Shown in pieces: positions 1-11,070 of a stretch of DNA of 64,000 bases. Under the pieces are notes generated by a model. That model made no database searches. It was not told where the DNA came from and saw nothing but the letters and a program-made list of their open reading frames with translations. How positions within the stretch are numbered: the first letter of the stretch is position 1; every line of letters begins with the position of its first letter. The translations under genes were made by a program, and so were the position numbers. The stretch covers positions 1,495,501 through 1,559,500 of the forward strand of contig NC_041784.1 of the NCBI RefSeq assembly GCF_900090045.1, written 5' to 3'. The stretch comes from Plasmodium malariae. Its lineage: Eukaryota > Apicomplexa > Aconoidasida > Haemosporida > Plasmodiidae.

Positions 1-3000
1 ACTTAACATACTAACAATAGTAACTACATCATCAGCACAATTGAACTTAATTGATGTTAATAATATTTTTGATAAATTCGGTTCCATTGGAAAATTAGCC
101 ATTTTCTTTCCTAGTTTTGTTAAATATCCATTATCATCTAATGCACCTAAATAATATAAATTCTCTAAAGAATGAATTAACGTTTCAATTGATGGTGAAT
201 CCATAAAATCAAAATGTAAAAAATCATTTACTCCTAAGGCTTTTAATAATAAAACAATACTACCTAGATTAATTCTTTGTATCTCGGGTACACTTGTCTC
301 TGCCATTTCATTTTTATATGCTTCTTCTGTATACAACCGATAACATTTCCCTGGTCCTGTTCTACCTGCACGTCCTGCTCTCTGTTTAGCATTTGCTTTA
401 GATATGGGGGCAACAACTAATGAATCCATATCACGTTTGGAATCATATTTTTTTACTTTACAAAATCCTGGATCAATTACAAAAAATATACCATCAATTG
501 TTAAACTCGCTTCCGCTATATTTGTTGATAAGATACATTTCCTACAACCAGGGGGGGCAGGCTCAAATATGATACTCTGCATATCTGATGGCAGAGATGA
601 ATATATCGGTAAAATTATCAAAGGCGGAGGACACATACTTTCCAATTTTTTCATACGCTCATGGAGTATTTCGCAAGCCGTATTAATTTCCTCCTGACCT
701 GTTAAGAATACTAAAATATCCCCTGGATGTTCATTCAAATGGATATTCAATACTGTTATTAGACTTGCCTCTACGTAATCACTTTCCGGCTCCTTCGAGT
801 GAAGAATCTGCGGGGGAAATGGTAGAAAATGCAGGGACATTAGTTAGTAGCATAATGTGAATACTCAAACACGTACGTGGGTGTAGAAGTATGTGTGGAC
901 GTATGTGTGTAAATATTATAAGGATGTTATGTTGATGCATATCATGATACACGTGTCGATGTATACGCAAAACGTTCCCCGGAAACTGCTACTCATAAAA
1001 TTATGAGCAATTTCATTCTGTCTATTTACCTCCACAGGAAATATTTTTCCAGGAATTGTAAAAATAGGTGAATTAAAAAAATACGTGGAAAATTTCTCTG
1101 CATCGAGGGTAGCTGACGTTACTATCAATTTAAAATCGGACCTCTTCCTTACAACATCCTAACAATTGTGCACAGAAGCAATGAAAAGAAAAACAAAAAA
1201 GGATATGTGCTCATGTATACATATACGTATATATTTATATGTACCATTAATGTATACACGCGCCTTTGCTTTTATGCCCACTTCGCGCTGCACTCAGGTA
1301 GCAAAATAAAATGTTGAGCATCAAATTGCTTCTTCTTTAAAAATTTTTAACGGAAATATGTAGAAAAAATGGTAGAGCCTGTTCCCATTTTTTAAATTAT
1401 TTAGATATGCTTTTCCTTAAACATATGGTAAAATGGGTATATCTTTATTGTAAGCCTTGTACCTGTCAACATTCTTTTATTTTATATGAAATATTGTCAT
1501 TTAACAGGCTACAGGTCAACGTAATTATTGCTGATATTAAACATATTTTGCTCACTGAAATTTCGTTGTTATTTCCTTGTAAATTTTCTTTTTCATTACT
1601 CGCCTTATTTTTAATATTATTTATATAAATATGGCATACCTTTAGGAGGCAGAAAAGAATGTCCGTTGAAATGGTTCGTTCATGTGCCTCATCCAGCTAG
1701 AAAAAAAAAAAACATAAAAACAAACAAAAAAGATACATATGTATATACATACACACAAATGTATGAACAGATTTCACAATTAAACCTGTACAAGTCACTT
1801 ATTTTATGAACCGTTCAGGAAAAACCACACATTTGCGCACTCACAAGTAAACGAAAATTTTCCACATTTTTCATTCATTTTTTATCTCCTATTTTTATAA
1901 CTTTTATTTTTTCCACATTTTTCATTCATTTTTTATCTCCTATTTTTATAACTTTTATTTTTTCCACATTTTTCATTCATTTTTTATCTCCTATTTTTAT
2001 AACTTTTATTTTTTCCACATTTTTCATTCATTTTTTATCTCCTATTTTTATAACTTTTATTTTTTCCATATTTTTCATTCATTTTTTATCTCCTATTTTG
2101 TTTTAATTTTAATTTTTTTTTTTCTTCTATTTTTTTTTTAAATTACAATGATGAAGGAATACTTGGAGAGCATCGTGTCGCTTAAAGTTTCCCGCAGGAG
2201 CATACCATCAGTTAAATACTTAATGATGGTATCATTGGATGTACAATCATCGAACCGAATAGAGTACCCAACTTCCTGACCTAAGATACAGCCAAATTCT
2301 TCACTGACTCTTTTAGCAATAGACATAGCAGCAACTCTTCTTGGTTGTGTGCATCCAACAATACCATTAAGTGTGTAATTTGCTTCGTGTAAATACTGCG
2401 GGATTTGTGTAGTTTTTCCACTACCTGTCTCTCCTATTACTATAAGTACATTATTTTTTTTAATAGCTAACATTAAATCTTCTTTTAAATTATATATTGG
2501 CAATTTTGCTCTTTGTTCATTAATAGGTATAGCATTTTTAAAACCTACTGAAATATTATTGTTCATGTAATTTTTTCTCCATTCAGGTAACTCATAACTT
2601 TTTCCAATATTTTTTAAAGCTTCAGCAATTGTTCTTTCACCTAAATTTGGTTTTGGATCTTCCCATGGTCTACTAATATCTTTGGGAATACTGTCAAAAA
2701 TAGCATTTTGTTCATTTTGTTTTTGTTCTTTTCTTTCTTTAGCTAATGCTGACGTAGTAGTTATTGCTCTTGCTAAAGATCCTTCTGCATTAACAATAAT
2801 TTGTATTGGCGATAATTTTGCTCCTGCTTTTGTTGTTTGTCCTTTTAAGAAAGCTGGTTCTCTCTCATTAACTTCTATTTCAATAATTTCTTCTTCATCT
2901 TCAATTTTTTCATCTATTTTTAAATTTTTATATTCCTTTTTTAAATTATCATCATATATAATACCGCTTTTCATCAATTGTTGTATTTCCCATTTTGAAT

Positions 3001-4324
3001 AGTCACTTTGCATTTTTATTACACTCTCATATTTTATAGTTTCTTTTGGATCTTCACTAAATATCTTTGAATTATTTTTTTTTAATAAATCATTGTACTC
3101 CTCATCCATATCATCAAAAAGAGAGGCATAATAATTGGTATTTCTTTCATTTGATTTTCTTTTTTTTCCTATATCTTCATCATCATTCACTAAATTTTTC
3201 CCTGTTTTTTGATCCACTTCAGACATATTTAAACTAATTTTATTTCCAAATATTCCCTTCACTTTTACTTTTACTTTCATATTTCTTTTATAATGTTCGT
3301 TTATATTAACTAGTCTCTTACAATTAGGTAATATATCCGTAGCGTGTACCAGCCCTTCTTTATACCCATCCTTAGTTTTAAACGAAACAAAAAGACCGAA
3401 GTCCATCACCTTACTAACACTCCCTCTGAAGATATTATTAACCCTTAGTCCGTCGTAATCATAGCTGTTATTATAGTCATATGTATCACTATCCCGATTA
3501 TTATCACTACCATTACCACTATCCTTATCATCGTAGTGCTCCCCTTTATAACTCCTTTTATCTTTGCTGTGTTTTATTTTCTTGTTCACCTGATAGGGGG
3601 AGCGCCCCAATTCATTTTTCCGCTTTGTGTCGTTTCGCCTCCCGCTGTTTCTGTCCCTATCTTTGTCCCTATCTCTTTCCCTATCTTTGTCCCTATCTCT
3701 TTCCCTATCTTTGTCCCTATCTCTTTCCCTATCTCTGTTCCTATCTCTTTCCCTATCTTTGTCCCTATGCCTATCCTGACCGCTCTTGTCCTTATCCCTT
3801 TCTCTGTGGCTCACTTCACATCTATCCCTTGAAGATCCCCGTCGGGGCATGCCTCTCTGATGAGGATCGGTTGTCTCCCCCTTATTCTCTTTGTCTACAT
3901 TATGTTCAAATGCACTGACAATATTATCATCATTTTTTATAGTTAAGCAGTGATATTTTTTCATTTTTTCATTTTTCCTTTCTATTTCATTGATTTCTCT
4001 CTTTGATTCATCAAACGATTCAGTACTGTCATTGTCAATATCACCTTTTTTGTTTTTCTTTTTTTTTTTTTCCCCCTCATCATTTATAGTACCATCAGTA
4101 TTTGTTTGAGATGACTGCTTAATAATACCATATAGATATTTGAGAACAGACTGTTCAATTTCCCCACCACTTTCAAAAACATCTTTATAAAATTGTTCTA
4201 ACGACTTGGATTTTTCACATAAATATATTATAAATTCTGCAAGTGTGTCATCCTCAACTCCCAAATTTTTATTTAACTCTGCATTCACTTTTTGCGTTAA
4301 ATTTATCTTGTTTAGGCTATCCAT
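1..4324 (-). CDS. PRP22: Pre-mRNA-splicing DEAH-box RNA helicase, PRP22/DHX8 type (3' end outside window)
   Basis: ATP-dependent DEAH helicase that in other eukaryotes releases spliced mRNA from the spliceosome. Four exons are visible: 4324-2147, 1696-1640, 1158-1030 and 807 to the window edge. All junctions are GT-AG and phase 0, and they rebuild a continuous helicase. Domains: an Asp/Arg/Lys-rich (DRERDRDK) repeat near residues 170-235; an S1 RNA-binding domain near 293-375, which is the PRP22 hallmark among DEAH helicases; Walker [10 protein letters not shown] near residue 628; DEAH in the 19-codon exon 2; TSATLD in exon 3; and QRAGRAGR (motif VI) in exon 4 at about 372-400. The start is the first ATG (4324); an in-frame TTG lies just upstream. 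The C-terminal HA2/OB-fold part lies beyond base 1. Intron 1 holds a 51-bp minisatellite. The family call is secure; PRP22 over PRP2/PRP16 rests on the S1 domain. Confidence 0.95.
1861..2098. repeat. 51-bp tandem repeat inside PRP22 intron 1
   Basis: About 4.7 head-to-tail copies of a pyrimidine-rich 51-bp unit, recognisable by its TCCACATTTTTCATTC core. Copies start at 1861, 1912, 1963, 2014 and 2065. The last copy has one visible change (TCCATA). The array lies wholly inside intron 1 (2146-1697 on the minus strand), so it is transcribed and must be tolerated by splicing. In the sense transcript it is purine-rich. Confidence 0.9.
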
Positions 4325-4544
4325 CAACCCAAATGACTATATTTCAATATCTTCGAAGTCAAACGAAATGAAATCAAATGCAAAGCGCGTGCTCTGCATA
4401 CCTTTGTATTATATCTTCGTCCGTGCCTTCTCCGCTTACTTTTACTACTACTGCTACTATTTTTTTTTTTATTTTACTGAGGAATCATTTTAACGAATGA
4501 AGAGACAACGTAAAAAGAGGACCTTCTTCTCCTATGCTATTATG

Positions 4545-4576
<32 letters not shown>

Positions 4577-5339
4577 CGTAATACTAATTAGTTAATGAGC
4601 AATTTTTTTTTTTTTCGTCAAATTTTATTTTGTCAAAAATAAGAAATTTATTTTAACGATCTTTCAGAAATGTTACTACGGGCATAAATTATATTATAGC
4701 TACAGCTGTAACTACAATAATGAGCACTACTATAAGAACAGTAAAAATTATGAGCACTACTATAAGAACGGTAAAAATTATGAGCACTACTATAAGAACA
4801 GTAAAAATTATGAGCAATACTACAAGAACGATAAAAATTATGAGAAATAATACTACTGTTACTGTTCCTATTTTATTGTCGCTATTATTACTGCAAAAAA
4901 CAAATTAAATGAACAAACAAATAAATTAATAAGCAAATGAATAATTAAAAACGTAAATTAAAATAAATTAAAATAAATGGTCAATTTTGTTCTTTCAAAA
5001 GTTTTCATTACGCATGCCGCTAAAACTCTGCATTAACGGGCTATATATTTCCTCCTTTTGTTGTTTCAATTCTTTCATAAATGAAGATCATTTTTTATGC
5101 TTCTTCGGCATTCTCGGCATCTTCAACTATATCAACTATTTCAACGCGCTTTTGAAAAAGATAAAAATTGCAGTTCGAAAAAGGAACTATAAGTGGGCGA
5201 ATTATGTTTAGATATCCGTAACAAAAAAAAAAAATAAAATAAAATCAAGAGAAAATGAGGAGAAAATGAAGGAAAAACGAAGGGAAAGATGGTATAATTA
5301 AGAGCTTGCACAGTCAGGTAAAACACACATACATATATA
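4325..5339. other. Intergenic: upstream of PRP22, with a 30-bp repeat and small open segments
   Basis: Divergent spacer between PRP22 (-) and the small candidate gene at 5340 (+). It holds a (TA)n run at 4541-4571 and a 30-bp tandem repeat at 4720-4850. A less A+T-rich stretch follows at 4990-5215, where both strands have open segments. On the minus strand a pyrimidine tract ending in AAAG at about 5154 is followed by a short frame reading RVEIVDIVEDAENAEEA and then a stop. A second frame reads MKELKQQKEEIYSPL. I could not connect these into a gene. Confidence 0.5.
4720..4850. repeat. 30-bp tandem repeat upstream of PRP22
   Basis: Four to five copies of a 30-bp unit beginning ATGAGCACTACTATAAGAAC, with small differences between copies. 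The unit is a multiple of three, so it stays open as a 10-residue peptide repeat (MSTTIRTVKI). It sits about 400-530 bp upstream of the PRP22 start codon and I see no evidence that it is translated. Confidence 0.8.
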
Positions 5340-6023
5340 ATGGCACTCTTTTCTTTACTACTAAATGCGATAAAACTGCACAATTTAAGAAAGCGTAATG
5401 AAGTTAGCCTGCTTGAAAATAAAATGACCCGTACATATAAAATGTATGTAGAATTTATGTAGACTTGATTGGGTGAGATATCTTTTTTTTCTTTTTTATT
5501 TTGTTCTTATGAATACAAAATTCGACATGGTATTTTCCTCCTTTTCAGTATGGGCTCAAATGAACGTTTCATATAAATGCGATTACTTTGTAGGATTAAA
5601 TGTTTATTTTTTGTAGTAGTCATAAGAAAAAAGAAGGGAGATTTTAAGGAACTACGGGTTTTCCCTTACGTCATATTGTGTACAAGGGCTATGATAAATA
5701 CTTGAATACATATATATATATATATATATATATATTGAGATGCATATATCTATGCAATATATTATGCATGTATTAATACATATAAAGCATATAAAAGAAA
5801 AGGAAACAAAAAAAAAAAAAAAAAATTAAAATTAAAATTAAAACTAAAATTAAAACTAAAATTAAAACTAAAATAAAATAAAATAAATAAAAGTCAGCCT
5901 TTTTCTAGGCCCATCCGAATTGCAGCTCCATATTACTCTAAATGGAGCATACACCGAGCAATTTTCTTCATTGTATCATTGTTGGTAACAACAAAAATAT
6001 TGATAGTTCTTTTTGTGCTTTAA
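5340..6023 (+). CDS. Candidate small two-exon tail-anchored membrane protein (72 aa)
   Basis: My reconstruction. Exon 1 is 5340-5443 (starts MALFSLLLNAIKLHN) and ends AAAAT before a GTATGT donor. Exon 2 is 5909-6023, after a pyrimidine-rich acceptor ending TTTTTCTAG. Joining restores an ATG across the junction and reads on as PIRIAAPYYSKWSIHR, then a hydrophobic stretch (AIFFIVSLLVTTKILIVLF), then TAA. The phases (2 then 1 base) match exactly. The single membrane segment at the very C-terminus suggests a tail-anchored protein of the ER or outer mitochondrial membrane, which is inference. I recognise no family. The 465-nt intron holds (TA)n and a poly-A/TTAAAACTA repeat. The gene could also be fortuitous, because this ~700 bp is locally less A+T-rich. 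Confidence 0.4.
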
Positions 6024-6532
6024 TAGCTTCTTACAATTAGTGTAAATAAAAAAAAAGAATAATTCGTGTTTTCATGTGTGCATATTTGTATAAATGTACG
6101 TTTTGAAAAGGAATAAAAAGTAGGATGCGGCAAAAAAAAAAAAAAAAAATAGTAAAATTAAATAGTAAAATTAAATAATAAAGCAAAATGGTAAAGCAAA
6201 ATGGTAAAGCAAAATGGTAAAACAAAGTGGTAAAACAAAATGGTAAAACAAAATGGTAAAACAAAATGGTAAAACAAAATGGTAAAACAAAATAAGGTTA
6301 AATGAAAAAAAAAAATCAACATGCCGACAAATCAGCAACTTCGGTCAAGTGGTAAAATTATATATAAGTGCTTATGTTAAAAAAATTAATTCAATTAATT
6401 AAATCAACTAATTTAACTAAATTAATAAAATTAATAGAATTAATAAAACAGAATTAATAAAATTAAGTTATTGCTGTCATATCATATCCTTTTTTCATTT
6501 ACTCTATTTCTTTAGGCCAAACTTTTAATGTT
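6024..6532. repeat. Spacer with 13-bp minisatellite
   Basis: Non-coding spacer. Positions 6188-6292 hold about eight copies of a 13-bp unit GGTAAAACAAAAT, with variants carrying AAAGC. It is preceded by a run of 18 A at 6133-6150 and followed by an A/T-only stretch of TTAATTAA-like words to about 6470. No coding signal was seen. Confidence 0.7.
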
Positions 6533-7048
6533 TTACACCCCCTTCAAAGTAGCATTTAACTTATAGTTAATCTTATCCCATTTAAGATACATCATGGTTT
6601 TCGTATCGTTCTTGGGGATGGCTCTCCCCCACAACCATATCCATGCAAGCATACAATATATACAATATATACAATATAGACAATATATACAATATATACA
6701 ATATATACAATATATACAATATATACAATATATATATATATATATATATACATTCCTGCAAAACACGCATGAGTGATGTAATAAATTCATTATGCCACAC
6801 GTCATTATGCGCACTCCGGAGTGTTTCCTTTTTTCCCTCTCCCTTTTTTCAAAGCGCAAATTTGATATGTAAAAAAAATAATTATTACTATTTCGTCCTT
6901 TTTTTTTTTTTTTTTTAGAAGCGTTTTGTGCTAATATAGAAGAGGCTTGTAAAAGAGTGCTTAGTTCCTGTGAGGGCCTACTTCCACTCCTTTTCTTGGC
7001 TTCTTTAACAGATATACTGGGCATGTGGCTATGAGGCAGTGCATCCAT
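6533..7048 (-). other. Doubtful open reading frame interrupted by a microsatellite
   Basis: A minus-strand frame starts at 7048 (MDALPHSHMPSISVKEAKKR). Its first ~48 codons look coding: mixed composition, and a KEAKKRSGSRPSQELSTLLQ stretch. It then runs through poly-Lys, a segment reading MTCGIMNLLHHSCVFC, and a nine-base ATATACAAT microsatellite (6651-6735), ending in a reasonable 35-residue tail (to 6533). The middle is probably intron, but I found no convincing donor after the first block. The upstream frame is open back to a TAG, 18 nt after an ATG that reads MSSQDE. It may be a real small spliced gene, a decayed one, or chance. Confidence 0.25.
6651..6735. repeat. 9-bp ATATACAAT microsatellite merging into (TA)n
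   Basis: About nine copies of ATATACAAT (one variant copy ATATAGACA) followed by a pure TA run to about 6751. It lies in the doubtful minus-strand frame described at 6533-7048. Confidence 0.85.
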
Positions 7049-7196
7049 ATGACGACGTAACCATATTAATGTCCAAATTTTCTACTCATCTTGGCTGCTC
7101 ATAACGAATCCGTCCATTTTTCATCATAAAGCGGAAAAGCTTTTATACGGTTGTTCCCTGCCTCCTCCCCCCGGTAATCTTCCTCCTTGCGCGTTA

Positions 7197-7535
7197 TCAA
7201 TATATAATACATAAATATATAATACATAAATATATAATACATATATATATAATACATAAATATATAATACATAAATATATAATACATATATATATAATAC
7301 ATATATATAATACATATATATATAATACATATATATATAATACATAATATATATAATACATATATATATAATAATATATAATACATAAATATATAATACA
7401 TATATATATAATACATATATATATATAATACATATATATATAATACATAAATATATAATACATAAATATATAATACATATATATATAATACATATATATA
7501 TAATACATATATATATATATAATACATATATACAT
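7197..7535. repeat. TATATAATACATAAA-type repeat array downstream of CLAMP
   Basis: More than 20 degenerate copies of a 14-18-bp unit built from TATATAATACATA with variable TA inserts. It lies immediately 3' of the CLAMP stop codon on the CLAMP strand. Long translations across it are periodic Tyr/Ile/Cys/Val only and are not genes. Confidence 0.85.
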
Positions 7536-7569
7536 ATTTTCCTACCATCCGTGCTTTCGTTCTTTTCTT

Positions 7570-9048
7570 TTAAAACTTGTACTGTGTTTGCGATCCGAAT
7601 GGGTTGTTCATGCCATCGAAGCTTTTCCCGGGGAATTGTTGAGGGAAGTACATACTAGACATATCTTGCATATTTGTACTAGGGAAGTTACCAAAGCTTT
7701 GCATGTCTGGTTGATAAGAGGGTGTCGCACCAGAAAAAGAATATTGTCTTGACATTTGAGGGAAAAAATTTGGATTTAAATTTTGTTGCATACTTGGATG
7801 CATATTAGAACCCATATTTAGAGGCATATTAGAACCCATATTTGGGGGCATATTCCCGAAGCCCAGGAATCCTTGACCCATCATAGGATTCATACCCATT
7901 TTATTGTATTGCATAAAATTAGAAAAAGTATTATCCATACCTTTACTAAATGGCATTAAATTTGTATAACTGGAACTTCTAGGCATCATCATATTATTTG
8001 TATCATTAAAAAGAGGTTGATACATTGCTTTAGCGTTCATAGGATTTCTATTATGCATATTCATTTGGTCAATATGCGATTTTTTTTGAGTACTTTTGTT
8101 AGATAAATCTAATAGTAATAAGCAAACAAAACAAAGAGCATATATGCCAGTTGTAATGATAAAAATATAGAAGCAATATGAACATCTAGGAAAAGGATAT
8201 TGCTGAGCCTTTGTAACTAAATTCCAAGATAAATCAGTCTCATAATACCAATAAGTCCCTATGCCACCATTAATAATAAATGATAACATAAAGCATCCCA
8301 TTGATATTAGTATACTCTTTGTAAATAGTATATTCCATCCAATACATAATATTACAAGTGTACATGATATAACTATGCCACATAAAAGTATTAATGATAT
8401 AAAAGAAACTCTTTCATATGCTTCTATACGTTTTATAATTGCATCTCTACAAGCTTCTTGACATGCAGATGTCCATAGGGATAAACTACCAGCAGATTCA
8501 GCATGTTTTCCTACTTGAATCCCTTCACTTCCTTTACTCCGCATATTTTGTACTCTCTGTGACCATGTCTCTACGTGTTTGTCATCATATATTACTTTAT
8601 ACAATCCATAGTATGTATAGTCAACATATAATGAATGCTCACTACCACGAAACATGTACTTGTATTCAATTGGTTCTGCTTCCCTCCATGTAGTCATAAC
8701 TGTGGTCAATATTTGCGGAACTGCGCTTATAAAACCTATTGTCATTATTACATTTAAAACTCGAAGTGCATTTTTGGACAGAGGAGGAACAATGGGTTTC
8801 GTCTTGCGCATTCTGCCCATTTTCCCGTCCCTGCTATTTGCGCCGTCTATTAATAGTTTTCTAATATGTGCTTCGTTCCTTTTACTATTTATTTTCTTTC
8901 TCGTTTTCGCTGTCTCGTTTTCTGTCTCTTTTGCTGTCTCTTTTGCTGTCTCGTTTTCTGTCTCGTTTTCTGTCTCGTTTTCTGTCTCTTTTGCTGTCTT
9001 TTTCGTTGACTTTTTTTTTTTTCTTTTTTTGTAAAAAACGAAATGCAC
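7570..9048 (-). CDS. CLAMP: Claudin-like apicomplexan microneme protein (CLAMP)
   Basis: Four-helix membrane protein. In apicomplexans CLAMP is a microneme-associated protein needed for host cell invasion. The frame shows helices near residues 93-115, 222-245, 252-272 and 292-318. There is a large first loop (about 116-220) with paired Cys in an ACQEACRD context. The C-terminal tail is long and Pro/Met/Asn/Gln-rich, with NMPPNMGSNMPLNMGSNM-like repeats, and ends QTQYKF. This layout and the neighbour (PRP22 in known gene order) support the call. Start choice is uncertain. The first ATG (9048) adds a 76-residue Lys/Glu/Thr extension made of ETENETAKE-like repeats. An internal ATG at 8820 (MGRMRKTKPIVPP) gives 416 aa, closer to what I remember for orthologues. 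The identification is from architecture and position, not alignment. Confidence 0.85.
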   Translation of the reverse strand: MHFVFYKKRKKKKSTKKTAKETENETENETENETAKETAKETENETAKTRKKINSKRNEAHIRKLLIDGANSRDGKMGRMRKTKPIVPPLSKNALRVLNVIMTIGFISAVPQILTTVMTTWREAEPIEYKYMFRGSEHSLYVDYTYYGLYKVIYDDKHVETWSQRVQNMRSKGSEGIQVGKHAESAGSLSLWTSACQEACRDAIIKRIEAYERVSFISLILLCGIVISCTLVILCIGWNILFTKSILISMGCFMLSFIINGGIGTYWYYETDLSWNLVTKAQQYPFPRCSYCFYIFIITTGIYALCFVCLLLLDLSNKSTQKKSHIDQMNMHNRNPMNAKAMYQPLFNDTNNMMMPRSSSYTNLMPFSKGMDNTFSNFMQYNKMGMNPMMGQGFLGFGNMPPNMGSNMPLNMGSNMHPSMQQNLNPNFFPQMSRQYSFSGATPSYQPDMQSFGNFPSTNMQDMSSMYFPQQFPGKSFDGMNNPFGSQTQYKF

Positions 9049-9816
9049 TATTTTTCCCCCCTTTATGCGTTACTGGCGACACGCATATTTTGGCTCGTTT
9101 TTACGTGTTGCTACGTATTATTACGTATTCAACTGAGTTAATGAGGTATCAACATATATATATACGTGCATACAAAAAGCAGACTTGTGCATGCGTGCTC
9201 TCCTTATTTCTTATGTATCGTGCGCTTTGGGATTTCACTCGCCTATACTTGTATAGGTGAATATATATATATATATATATATGTATAGGTATAATATATA
9301 TATGTACAAACGTGTGGCGGTAAATATTGGTGTATATACGAAAGTGCATATGTATATACAGGCAGAAGCAAAAGAACTATTTTGAATGCACTCCTGAACA
9401 CACTTCTGTTTTTGCACTCGGGAGAGCACTATATTTATATGACCCTTTCTATGTACACTTATTGAACGATATGTTATATATTCTTAAGAGAATTATATTT
9501 TAAAAATGTACACGACGTGGAAACTCGAAAATGCCATATTTATGAAAAAACGAGAAAATATTATACATATGTGTGTGTGTATTTGAATTATGCACATATT
9601 ATGTGCGTATTGTATGTATGTATGTATGTATGGGGATGCGTATTTGTGTCCACACACCTGGAACTGCAATATGTTTATATAATATTTTATTTTTCTTTCG
9701 AAATGATGTGTATAACCATTTGCTAAAACTGTATTTAACCCCTTATTATTAAACACATAGCAATGTTTTAAAATGTGCATGCACTACAAAAAAAAAAGAA
9801 AAAAAAAGAAAGAAAA

Positions 9817-9860
<44 letters not shown>

Positions 9861-10568
9861 GTACAAAATGTATACATTTATATGTGTAATAAAAAAATTA
9901 CTCTCCCATGGTTTAAAAAAAAAAAAAAAAATAGTAACACCAACTCGTCTTCTACATTTTTTCATAAAATAAAAAAAAAGAAAATTTTTTTTTTAAAAGT
10001 TGTGTTTTATATTTAAAGTTATTCTGTTATCCTGTTACTTCTTATTTTGTTTTGACTATTATTTTTTTTTTTTTTTTTTTCCTCGAAGAACAAACAACAT
10101 ACGTCTTTTTTTTCCTCTTTTGGGATGAACGTACAAACGCACTTAAATTTTTTAACCTTTCGCAAATGGAGCTAAATGAAGCATTTTATTTTTTTTAAAT
10201 TTGCTTCAACATTTTGAACTCTTAGAAAGTACAATATTATACCAGAAAAAAAAAAAAAAAAAGTTAACTTGAGTTGTTTTGAAAAAAAATCAAGAGTGAA
10301 TTTGTTTATTTTTTTCAGTCTTTATTATTTTTTATTTTATTATTTATTATTTTTATTTTATTTTTTTTGCAGTCAGATTTTGTTGCATGCATATTATATA
10401 CTGCTTAACACTAAATTTGTGTATACCTGTGTGAATGGATTGAGCGAAAAGACAAAAGTTGATAAAAATGTTGTAATTAGGGAAAAATGAAATAAAACGA
10501 AATGAAATAAGATTAAATAAGTAAATTGGGTAAGGTTGAACGCCAAAAAAAAAAAAAAGAAAAAAAAG

Positions 10569-10635
<67 letters not shown>

Positions 10636-10944
10636 CTGTTAACAATTAACAGTTAAAATAACTAAAACTGCTGCACCATACAATACACATGAAACGAAAC
10701 CTATTTTTTCTATTTTATTTTTATGCTGTTAATTCAGCCTACACCCCATGTAACTCTGTAGAAGGAATGTTTTCCTCTACATGAGCTCCTCTTAAAATGT
10801 GTACTCGAAAAATATTAATATGTATGTACGGCGTATGTGTGAATGTATGATGTATGTATGGCATATACTAATATACATACAATCCATACGACACCATAAG
10901 CACAAAGGTACAAAAAAAGAAAAAAAAAAAAAAAAAATTGAAGA
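9049..10944. other. CLAMP upstream region: A/T repeats, TGCATGCA motifs, ~85-nt near-pure poly-A
   Basis: Intergenic between CLAMP (start 9048 or 8820) and the end of the Asn-rich gene. It contains (TA)n at 9260-9282 and 9826-9856, (TATG)n near 9614, several poly-A/T tracts, and two TGCATGCA palindromes (9776-9783 within GTGCATGCAC, and 10384-10391). Positions 10543-10631 are almost pure A with two G interruptions. That is likely to be a place of assembly uncertainty. No gene seen. Confidence 0.6.
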
Positions 10945-11039
10945 CTAATATTTGACGCCTCTCCTAGAAGCCAATATACGCTGAACTCTCTCCCGAGCAT
11001 TTTTGTGAATCGACTTATTATCGAAGGACATATTCCACA

Positions 11040-11070
<31 letters not shown>

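Noticed and set aside
7099..7548. Minus-strand frames of 73-149 codons reading Tyr/Ile/Cys/Val repeats
   Set aside because: Periodic translation of a TATATAATACATA microsatellite; open in several frames at once.
10543..10631. Retrotransposed mRNA poly-A tail
   Set aside because: No adjacent intronless gene copy or target-site duplication; homopolymers of this kind are common in the spacer, and Plasmodium lacks retrotransposons.
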